DNA from: Formicarius rufipectus
Taxonomy: Eukaryota; Chordata; Aves; Passeriformes; Formicariidae
Assembly: GCA_013399695.1 (NCBI GenBank)
Contig: VXAU01001332.1
Location: 186,186-250,185, forward strand
Direction: 5' to 3'
Length of the DNA: 64,000 bases
Made by a program: the position numbers and the translations under genes. The notes below the pieces were generated by a model. It was given only the letters and a program-made list of their open reading frames with translations, had not been told where the DNA came from and did not search any database. This document shows, piece by piece, positions 42,301 to 54,300 of the stretch (position 1 is the first letter of the stretch; each line of letters opens with the position of its first letter).

Positions 42301-45300
42301 CACTGACCAGCAAAAGAAACTGCTAAAGTCTTGTTATTTTTCAGAATTGATTTGAAACAAGAGTTTATGTGGGATTTTTTCTTTATTTTTGCTTGCTTTA
42401 GTGCACTGCTAATGTACACACATATCTAAGTGTGAATTTTATGTGTTCAGTTAATATGGATTTGCTAGAGAGTTTTTGCCTCCAGGATTAACAGGAAAAA
42501 CAACCACTTCACATGACAGATGCTAGTTTTCTTGTTTAGTGCATCTCTGAAAGGCATAGTCTGAAAAACAAAACTAGGGACATCATGCAGATATGGAAAA
42601 ACTGGAGACTTCATGCAGATTTGTCTGTCAAACTGGGTCTGAAATCAGTTTTATCAGGATTACAGTTTTCCAAGGGAGGCATTTCCTGTGAATTGTTTTT
42701 TAATTGATACAACACTGTATTTTCACTCGCTGTGAGCAAAAGAATGTAAATAGACATTTATAGTACAAGTGACAGGAGGCAATTGAAGATAAAAAGCATT
42801 GATTCACTTTTTATCTTGGAGTTCCTCATAATGTGAACTTAAGGCAGGACATGTTTGCTACAAGTGGAGGCAAGTGGAGTTGTGAAAGCTCTCCCTGCTG
42901 TGAACAATGGAAAACTACAATCTCTTGCGATTTCGTGTGAAAATCAACTTTTAGCTGCATTTTTAAAAATCCCAGTGGTATCATGAAACAGGAAAGGGTA
43001 GACTGAGGTCTCTACAATTCTTGGTAGAGATAGAACTAACCTGCTATGTAGCAACATTTGCTTTTCCACACATCAGTTGCTGTTTCCTGGAGTCATGCAC
43101 AGGCTAATGCCTTCTACTTCACTCTCCCCATCTCCAGTACAACCCTAGTTCACTAAGCTCTTCTGAAGCAATGATGTCTAGATTAAATACTTGTAACACA
43201 TAACTACTGAGCTATTTTTAATTTTTAATCTCAGGAAGAACTGCTATAACTTTGCAGCAATGATTTATAGTCAAAGTCCACATTTCAGAATTGAGCACTG
43301 CAGAGTGATATCCAAATTTGGGTGATGAAAGTTGCATACTGGAAACAGTGTTATCCCAGAATCTTGACGGGGCATCTCAGCTAGCTTGCATCTTTCTGTG
43401 TAGCACTACAACATACACCAACAGCAACTTATTCAGCCACCATAATGCTCTTTCATTGTTTGGTGGCCAGCACAGAGAAGAATTAAAGAAAGACAGACCC
43501 CCTGCCGGTCCCTCTGGGGAGTTTAATTAGCATCTTCTGGGCTCTAAGGTGCACTGTGTTCATTGCCAATTCTGCAAGGGTATCTCATCCAAATGGTGTA
43601 AGTCGCCACCTCTGGAGCCGGCTCCTCCTCTGAGGACGCCGGTTCGAATCCCGAGGAACTCGCTGTCACCGTCCAAGCGTGCTCGGCCATGGCAGATGAA
43701 CCTCAGGGGTAAAGGGGGTGGGGCCAGTTCCGCGCACACTGTGCCTCACCTAAAAAATCCACTGCGCAGGCTTATCCCAAAATCTTCGTTCGCAAAGTCT
43801 AGCCAACAACAAAAGAGTATCTCATAATGTCTGAAGAAATTCAGTGCTCTTGAAGTATGCTTTCCACTAAAGTGTACTTAATAAACACACAAAACCATGT
43901 CCCAAACAGCAGGTAGGCTTTTCCATCCTGCTTAATGTCCGGAAAGAGGAAGGCTTATATTGTGGGAAACATGCATGACCACTGGGTAAAAGTTACACAT
44001 CTAATTTGGATTAAAAAAATATTTCCCCTTCTTTCTTCTTATTTTATAATACATCTGTACTCATAAACCTACAAAATCAGACATGTTTATTTGTCTTTAA
44101 CATGTTGTCACCTGACACTAAGGGACGGGACAAGTTCTTTCAGGGATTTGGAAGAATTGGGAGAATGATGATGGCACTAAATTGTGGTTACAATTAAAGC
44201 TTTATTTCCTTAACAGAATTTTATGATTAGCACAGTACAAAAAATGGCATTGGAAAAAAAATGGACTTAAAAAATTGAAAACATTCATTATTAAGCATTA
44301 ACTACAAACATCATAGTTTAATGGTCAAAACCTTGCAATATTCTGATGTAAGACAATATAAAGATTGTTCACTTGCAGGTCAAAACTAACTAGCATTAAG
44401 TTATCCTTTGAAAATAACCACTAGTACTGGATTAAACTGTTGTGTCATCTTATAGTTTGTGTTTCAAGACAAGAACATTGATGGCACTTTTCTTGCTTGA
44501 TCAGAGTGATGAATTTCACTAAAACTTGTACCCATATACCTACAGCTTGTATCTTACATAGTAATATACTTGCAAAACTGCCAGTGCTTGACAGTCAGAC
44601 CAGGGCATCTTGAAATCAGGTGCAGAAGAAGGGAGGTGAGAGGGAGACAGAGGTGAGGAAGTCCATGAGGGAGAGGGTCATACTGTCTGCAAGATTCTAC
44701 ACTGCCTTGCTGCTGACTCACAGTGTCAGTTTCATCAGTCTTTTGAACAAAAATCATCCAGGCTGCATGACTAAAACTGCAGCCCTTGGTGCTACTGAGA
44801 TACATCCCAACCCAAAGAAGGTATCTGCAAAAGTGAAATTCTCAAAGGAAACCTCCACTGACAAATCTCAAGGTTTACCTTTGGTATAGGGATGATGACA
44901 TTCTGCTGATGTTAAGAACAACAGATTCAGAATATTAGAGTACTGAGAAAAAGTAAATAATCTGCAGCTTGACCTGAGAGTGGAAACTGTCCAGGAACAT
45001 TACCAAGTCACTGATTGGACTCATGTTGGCTGATAGCTTTCATTTGGGAATATTGAGGGACAGTGTAACTCTGCCAACACAGAGTTACAGGGAGACAAAA
45101 AGAGTGTATTAGTTACCGTTCAGCCAATGAAAACTATTATTGCCACTAGATTTTATTGCATTTATTACCACAGAAATAAATATTGTGAGTTAATTATAAC
45201 ATGCTAGGGTTTGTCTCTTTTAATACTGTGTCTATCTATAAAATAGACAGATTAGCTAAATATTGGACTCAGTCTTTCTTATACTTACTTTAGCATATAG

Positions 45301-48300
45301 CTATATATTACCATCTGTAAGTTTGTTTATTTTCTAATAAACTCCAGCAGCTCACCACTAGCCTGTCAGAAGCATTTTCCAATTTAAGCTTTTAAAAATA
45401 GAAGCGTTATGAAAGGAAAAAAATAGACAAAACTGAAAATCTTATTAAGAGTATCTTATCATAGACTGATTAATGGATAGCAGTTCAGTACAGCAGCAGT
45501 TAGAGGTTAATCTGATCACCTGGTTTGTTTTTATCTACCTCAGTGTAATCCTCAGTGACCATATCAGAAGAGCAGTACATGGTACAGGTTGGAAGACACC
45601 TACTTGTTTAAACAAGAGTTCTCTGAATGGTTGAGTACTCATGTTGCCTCATCAGCTGCACAATGAAACTCCACTGTGAAACTTCCAGTCCACCAAAGCG
45701 AGTTTATGGGGATATTTAAGTCAGACCTCTCTTCTTGCTAGATGTAGGTGGTAGCCAGGCATGATTTGGCAGTTTGCCATGATTTCCCAGACAAAAGATT
45801 TTGGTTGCTTCATATCAGAGAGACTGCCACATTTTTATGACTGAGGAAAAGGGAAAGGAGTGATGTAGCCTTCCTTACTAGGGACCAGCCCTAACAAAAA
45901 GAGAAGAAATTGACCTGCAAAACTGCAGCCTTTATCTGTAGGGGCTGGAGCTGTAGAGGACATGCAGCCACACTCATGATGTAGCTGCCAGTCTGCAGTC
46001 AGTGCTCACACGGAGTGTGATGCTAACAGCTCATGTCTAGTCATAGCAAGACAGTTAATTTAAGTCACTCACTAGGCCAGTTAGGTCCAGTGGAGCTTAA
46101 AAGTAACATAATCTTCAATTCCTGAAGAGGCAGGCCCCACTGAGGAGCTGCACTCACCAACCACTCATGAGCAGGACCTCGCTGTGTGATCACCATCAGC
46201 GACGTAATGGCTGTACTGCCTGACTTCCTATTTGAGGGAGAAGAAAGACATGGAGCACCCTGATAATATCCTGTCCCTTTTCTTATTAGACTTCCCACTG
46301 GAAGCACTGATAAAGTTTGGTGCAGATGAGGACAGTTGAATGGATACCCTGATACCAGGTGGCTGCTTGACATCTAAGAAAATACCATGTCTACAGTGAA
46401 GGAGATTCAAAGGAGGAATGTCAGGCCTTTATCAGAAGCCCTCAGCCCCATAATAAAATGAATGGAAGGAGCACGTGTGCAAGTAAGAGTGTGTAAGTAA
46501 GAGCCAATAGGACCAAGAACCATGTAAGGAGAATTTCTGTTCCACAAGAGTGTTTATTTCTACAGTTCAAGAACATAAAGATAGGAAAGAATGAAAAATG
46601 CCATGAGAAATTAAAAACTTTCTTTCCTGAATAACTGCTACAATGCATAAATTATATTTTGGACATTAAACCTACCAAAAACGTTTTCTGATGAAGTTTC
46701 AGCTTTTAAGTCAAATGTTTACTATTTTATAAACAAACCCTCCATTTCAATAAGGATTTGCATAACTTGCCATGGGTAATATGCATATTAAAATTCAGTG
46801 TTTAGTAAAAAAAAGGAAGACCTTAAGAAAGTATCTTCATAAAAGCAGTGTTGTTCAGGCTACTGTGCTGCTTAATCCTAACATCAAATGTTATCAGGAA
46901 AAGCCTTTAGAAAAGCAGCCACATGTGTCTTTTTTCACTGAGAATTTTCATAAAGCCATGTATTGGCAATGTCAGTGATAAGAGAGTTATATATTACTTT
47001 CTGTCACATCCAAACCTCTTGAGTCAGCAGTGCCCTGGTAGCCAGGAGGGCCAACCCTGTCCTGAGGGGCATCAGGCACAGCATCACCAGCCGGTTGAGG
47101 GAGGGGATTGTCCCACTCTGCTCTGCACTGGGGCAGCCTCACCTGGAATATTGTGGGCAGTTTGAAGCACCACATTATAGTAAAGATATAACAAAGATAC
47201 TCAGCTGTTAGAGAGCGTCCAAAGGACGGCAACAAGGATGGTGAAGGGCCTTGAGGGGAAGCCGTATGAGGAGAGGCTAAGGGCACTTGGTCTGTTCAGC
47301 CTGGAGAAGAGGAGACTGAGGGGAGACCTCATTGAAGTTACAACTTCACTGTGAGAAGAGGAGGGGCAGGCACCGATCTCTGCTCTGTGGTGAGCAGTGA
47401 CAGGACCTGAGGAAATGGCATGAAAATTAATAGGGAGAGGTTTAAGTTGGATATTAGAAAAAGATTCCTCACCCAGGGGGTGGTTGGGCACTGGAGCAGG
47501 CTTCCCAGGGCAGTGGTCACAGCACCAAGCCTGACAGAGTTCAAGAAGCATTTGGACAGCACTCTCAAGACACGTGGTGTGACTCTTGGGGATGGTCCTG
47601 TAAAGAGCAGGGAGCTGGACTTGATAATCCCTTCCAACTTGGCATATTCTGTGATTCTATGATCTGCTGAGAATTATAGAACTGCAAAAATAAAACAATC
47701 TATTTACAACATTTTCCTTCCCTTCCATTACAAATACATTTTTTCTTTCTTTAGAGAGATTCTATATGCAGCTCCTCAAATATCCAGAGATTTGTCCCAC
47801 TCTTGACTTTTAAATGAGGGAATACTCTTTTTGGATATGCTGGGAGATATATCATGGAAGACATTGGAGTAGGTCTCTTAAACTGGAAAGCATGTAGGTT
47901 GTTTGAGAGAGCACCAATTTAGCATTTGTGAGACAAAGTTTGATGACACACTTTTAAGGGAAAAGGTGTCATCTCAGAGAACTAAGTTTCACATATGTAA
48001 CTTGCTGAAAGTGAAATTTCATAGCAAACAGTGGATGAAAAGTGGCTAAGCAAACTGGCCTGGAATACAGAGTTTTGTTTAAATATTTTAAAACAAATTT
48101 GTCCACCTTTGATCCACTGTTTCACAAATGTGTGTGTAGTATTTTTAAATTAGAAGATTTTTTATAAAAATATCTATTTTGCCACTAGCCTTGGTCCTTC
48201 TAAGGACCTAAGGAGCAAAAATAAAAATTGCAAAGAATTTTAGAATAATTTTGTGCATAACAAAGTACATTTCCCATGGTCAGAATTGTAAATTTCATGT

Positions 48301-51300
48301 AATTGCAACCACTAGCAATATTTCAAATTGTAAAATGCATTTTTGTTTCCTATATTTAATTCCATAAATAATATCATTTCCCTTTTCCCTTATCCAGTGT
48401 GAAGACTTAGAAGAAACAAAAAAATATATCCAACTGTGATACTTTAATTCTTCTTCTCATCCTTAAACTTCACTCTCTTTTTTCCACAGCATATAATTTG
48501 TGAAATACTAGTGTTTCATTCTTTTGTTTTAAATGGGAGAATGAAATTAGCCACTGATACGCAACTTCTTCCTTCATGCTCATGCTTGTCTATAAACTAC
48601 AAATATGCCAAAGGCAAACCCAGAGTATCCACTTCAATATGATACTGATATCAGGTGCAAGTGTGATATATGTCTGTGTGTATGGATAAAAGTTATATAT
48701 ACATTTAACACCAGCATGCTCCATCGGAATGTTTTTACAGCTGGCTCTAAGCTGGTTTGCTGTGCTGAGGTTGCTCTACACAGCAGACACTCAGTGTGCA
48801 CACAGATCACCAGTGGACACAGTGCAGCTTCTGTCTGTGGAGTCCCTCAGGAGAGGGACCACAAGGACATGGGTGGGAAAAGGCACTCTGTGCAGCAGAA
48901 CAGCATGGACTGTGCTGCATGGCACGTCATATGTTTTGGCAGAGAGATGGAGGCTAAATTTGCCTAGAAGCACTTACTAGATTTGTTCCCTGACACAGCA
49001 AATAATGGATTTTTCTGCAATGATAGAACTAAATTCAGTATTTAGAACTGAAAGAAAAAAAGCCTGTCTGTAGATGAAACGTGTCAACTATGAACATTAG
49101 AGTGAAATTTTAGATGTGGAAGCATGAAGAAGGTATGAACGTATGCCCTTTAGAAATGCATGTTGCAGTTCTGACATTAACTAATGGCCTTTGTTTGCTT
49201 CAAGGACTTCTTACATTTGCCTGTTAACATGCTAATGTATTTTGCAATTTTATTTTTTCCCCTCAATGACAATTCAAAAAATGCCATCATATCTCTCATT
49301 ACAAGAGAGATACCTCAAATTCTAGTGTGCTGTAGCTTTAGCTGCTAATTTTTAGTTCAGCTGAGGTGTTAAATGGAAAGAAAAAGCCCAAAGTTTGAAG
49401 AAGTGGAAGGATTATTTTAACCATGTTGTCCAGAATGACAACCACGTATCTGGTAAATCCAGTAGCCAAATGCCATGTTGAAGTGAATGCTCATACTTTT
49501 CATGCCTTATTTCTCAATGTTATCTTGAATTGACAGTAGCATAGACACTTTTTAAAATTCTGCTTAAAAAACATCTCAAATGATACCTTGAATAATTTGA
49601 TTCAAGACATGTATATTATCAGAAACCCCCCCCACACATTTCCAGTAAAAGCTGAAGCCATATTACATGGCTCAGGATTTGCTATGGTCTTCTCTCACTG
49701 CTGTTTTTTCATTTCTATAGTCTTTGCCCAGACCCAGTTCCCAATAACTACCTCCCATTATGGATACAGATAAAGAATGCACAGTCAGTATTTCATTCTG
49801 TTGTCTTTGGTTGTAGTTAAATTAGTTTTCATGGTGTTCCAACTATATTAGTGGGTACAAAATTCTGCAATAATTTATCTTGAAATACAGAAATAAATCA
49901 ATTATGATAGAGTTCTTAAAATCACAAATTGCATGCTAAGTTTGTCACCTTCATAAAACTGACAGTTTATGTATCTTCTAACTGCTCACTCCTTCTCAAA
50001 CATGATGAGCTTGAGCAGACTAGACATGGGAGGAGGAGTTAAAATTACACTGTAGAAAAAAGCTAGAGAAAAAGAGGAGGGAGAAGTGTCTTGCATGGAG
50101 GATTACCTGAATTTCTTAAGATATGTATCTTTCCAACAGGTGCGTTAAAAAATAACTATCATATAATTTTTGGCAAACACCTTATTTTTTAAACAGTGAA
50201 GGTAATCAAAGTGTTTCCTAGCATACTGTCCTCCCTGCTTCCATAAGCCTTAGCCAAAAATAAAGGAAGAGTTGATTTAGTAGGCCTTGACAGGCTTACA
50301 AAAGATGATCCAGAAATCTCAAGAATTCAAAACCTCTCAGACTCTTTCAGCCTTATGTTTCCAGAGAAAGCATCCCTGAATCTGAGACTTCAGCAATGTG
50401 GAATTCTCAAATTTTGAATTCCTGCAGAGGGAAGCTCTCCTCAACATTACCTTTAGCAGACACCAGGCAGTGATAAAGACATTGTGGGAGAAACATTTTC
50501 AGGTGCAGAGGAGCAACTTGTGTAAACAACTACACACAATGTGCCCTACCCCTGTCCAGCCTTCAGACTTAGAGAAGTTCGAAGTCTAGAGTTTCAACGT
50601 GGAAAATGAAACTTCAGGCTTTTAGATCATGGTTTACGTACTTGCTATCTCTGACCTAGGTGGAAGCATCGCATTAGATATATCCTGAGTATAAGGATAT
50701 TTCAGGTCCTTCCAATTCAGTCACCAGAAGTCTAGAAAAGTTGTACTTGTAAAAACAGGTTTAACTTCAACTCAGAGGCATTTACTGTACTGGAACTTCT
50801 ATAGAACTCAGCATACTGAGTTTATAGCATTTGCAAAGGTAGTACAAAACCTTTACCCTGTCCTTTCTACCACAAGGTACCACTTCCATAAAGGTCACAC
50901 CTTATATGGACTGAGCCACTAAAAGGAAAAGGTACATAAGAGCTCCTAGTGAAATGTAGAGATGGAAGAGGGTACAAATGTAGATGCTGCAGGTGGTAGC
51001 ATAAAACAGGAATTAATAGCAGCTCTGTAAAGTTACAACTGAACTAAAAAAATAAGCAGTTATAACTCAGGCAAGCAGAAAATGATGTTCTACAATTAGT
51101 TCCTGATTAGAGGAAATAAATCTATTCCCAAAATCTGCATCTTTCTTGGGGGGCATGACAAATGTACATCAAATTACTTCAATACAACAACTTGCAGCAC
51201 TAGCTGCACTTCTGAAATAAAAAGCCTCCTAAAAAAGGCAGTTTCAAAGTACGAGCACAGTTCCATAGAACTACTGAGTCAAAGCAAGTTGGTTTTTTTT

Positions 51301-54300
51301 TGTTTTTTGTTTTTGGTTTGGTTTTGTTTTTTGTTTTTTGTTTTTTTTTTCTAGTAAATAGATTTTCCACTCTCCCTGAATAAAACTGGAAACTCGGTCC
51401 TTGTGAACGTCAGAAAATTTGTATCGATAAAGGATGGATACAAATGCTGTGACTTGACACTGGCATTTTCTTCTGAGGAAAAACAGAGCCAGACCTGAAA
51501 CTGAAGAGAAATACTCTCCAATTATTTTATCAAAGTTTTTAAACATCTAGACTAACTGCTGATGCAGTTTAAGAATCATAGAAAAAATTCCAAATAGTAA
51601 AAAATTAAAAAGAACTTGCCAATTTTGTCAGTCTGAACTGTCTACCATGCTAGGTTAATTTAAACAGCATCTGTTGTAGCACATGTGAAACCATACAGGA
51701 AACACATCTAACTCAGGGAACACAGGATAGCTGAACATACCCTAGAGGGCAGTGGTTCTCAAGAGACCAAACAATTATAGCACAGCAACATTGGCAGCAT
51801 GTTCTTAGCTAATCTATCACTGGATATACAGAAAGCAAAACTATCAGAAGTACCAACTTAAAATTTCTCATGCCAAAAGCTTTTGAACCTCAAAACCCCC
51901 CTTCTATTTCAGTATTAACTTTGTTGTTATCTAAGTATTCAATCATTAAGGTTGTTTATTATTATTACTATTATTATTATTAGGGAAGGTAAGAAATGAA
52001 AGTTCCTAAAGGGTCTGCTGTATGGTTGAAATTTATTGGACTTACAAGATATTTAGCCAAGGTTTTAGATAAAAATCCTTTCTCAATTTCACAGAGTGGT
52101 GGCTTATTATATTACTGCATTTATAGCTGCTAATAGATTTAGATAAAATTACAGATACCAATTTTTTTTTTAAATGTAAAATGTTAATAGTCACATTGGG
52201 TATAGAATGCTTCACAGCTCCATAGATTTATGCTGACTTAGATATGGCGTCTAGAGATAGGACTATTATATCTGTAGTTGCAAAGGACAAATGTCAGTCA
52301 GATTTCAGACTACAAAAAATGCCTTTTAACACAAAGAATCATCCCTGCATACATTTTAATCCGAAGTCCTTTATCCAGTTCTAAAAGTACCTGTAAATTC
52401 ATTGTCCTGACTGCAGGGCAGTTTCTAGATCAAGTCTTGAAGCTGATGTGATTTGAGCTTGGATTTGGCTCATTGTGCAAGTATATGAAATGGCACTACT
52501 GCTTAGAGAGGCATATTTATCAGAGAAAAGCATTTTAAGCCCCAGAGAAGTTTAAAAGCTCCCACTGCCTCCCCCATATCTTTCAGGAAGACACAGATAC
52601 CTGCACATAGCCATGTTTGCTTTCCTGTAGCACTGTTAATTGCGAGTTTTCTCTAACTTTTCTCACATTCAGAAGCATGCTTTGGTTTTGTAATTACCAT
52701 CAAACTTGGAGACAGGGCTGATTGAAATCAATTATCAGCTGTGAGATGGGAGAAATAAAACAACAGAGCAACAATCGGGCTTATGATATTAAAAATACTA
52801 ATAACAGACAAATCTATGTCTCATTCTGACAAGCAAGGCACTTGTCATATCTGGCATTCCTTTCATCATGCTCAATAGATCTTGACACATAATACTGCAA
52901 CTCCTTTTTTCCACCAGATTTCTATAATAGATGCCAACAGTTTGTAAAGGCTCTAGACATAAATGGTGAAAAAAAATATTTTTCATAAACCTATTTAAGA
53001 ACTCTGTAGCTTTTAAATATTTTCTTGCTTTATTTTATAGTGCCTTTTTTCTTTTTAATTAGTATAAAGCCTTTTTTGTTTACCAGGAGACAAAGAGTGC
53101 CAAATATACCAGATCTAGGAGACTGGAAAACAAAGAGGTGGAAAAATTAATAATAAGTATTCATATTTACACTTGCTATAAAAGAAACCTTTGTGTTGGA
53201 GGAAGCCAGATAATACATGGCATGCCATCTGGTTTGACCAGAGATAGAACAATGAGATTTGCAGATCACAGCTGGTCCTAGGCTGCCATTTTCACCCAGT
53301 AGTCACATCTGCAGGTTCGCCTTGATTCCTGTTTTTGCTAAACTTGCACAGCAGCAACTATAATAACACTTTCAGTTACCTCCTGTTAGGTAGGAGATTC
53401 TGTGTCATGCTGTTGAACAGAGCAGTTCTCACAAATGAGTAACAGCAAGTCTCAGCACGATGCTTCCAGCTTGTACAGGGGCAGAACCTTCCTTTGGCAT
53501 AACAAATCACCGTAAGCATGCCTTCCTCTTGGACTACCAAGCACACACTCCACTCAGATACATTCAGTTGTCCAAAAGATAGTTGTTCAGTCTATACTAG
53601 TCATGTAAGCTTATTAATTCTCTCATAAATGGAAAGAAGTGTTCATAAAGACAATTTGGTGTAGAGTTGTACAAATAACTTAATGGAGAGAAGGTGGGAC
53701 ACAGTCTGGAGCTGCCCATTTTCCCCAGAGGACTGTAAATGACATCCCTAGTGCTTACACAGGCAATGCAATATCCCATTTAGAGTAGAATCAACCTAAA
53801 GTTCTCAGTTATTGCTTCCAGAGCGATAAATGACCAGTGTCAGCTTATACAGACCAATGAAGACTCCAGGTGTTGAGAGGGAAGCTGCTCAATGGATTCC
53901 ACACACTTTCTACCACAATAATAAGTAAAAGAGTGTGAAAGAGTAAAAGTTTCTTCTTAGAAAGTCTGAGGCTTAGCAACAATTCCTGCTAAAAACAAGT
54001 ATCACAGCACCACTATTCCATAAGTGTGCAACATGTTTCTGACCTTGTCTGTCCTGAAGAAAGTACTCAGTAGAGCAAATCTTAAAATAATGTTTTAAAA
54101 AGCTAAAGAAGCAGACTGAACAAATCACACAAACTCTGAAGAAAATCCTCTTTGAAACATAATTCTGTCATGGGAACTGCTTGCAAGAGAGCATGTGGAA
54201 CACACATGACAGATGCTATTCATATCACTCAGAGCATGCTGTAAGGCTCTCAGGTAGTAAAATAACTTGTTAAGGAAGAAATCACTGAGGTAAACTCTAA

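Noticed and set aside
45575..45610. CR1-like phrase ACAGGTTGGAAGACACCTAC
   Set aside because: Only about 15 bases resemble CR1 and nothing on either side continues the match.
48605..48967. 120-codon plus-strand frame with many Cys
   Set aside because: A second plus-strand frame (48729-48980) and a minus-strand frame are open over the same bases, so the signal is compositional. No homology recognised.
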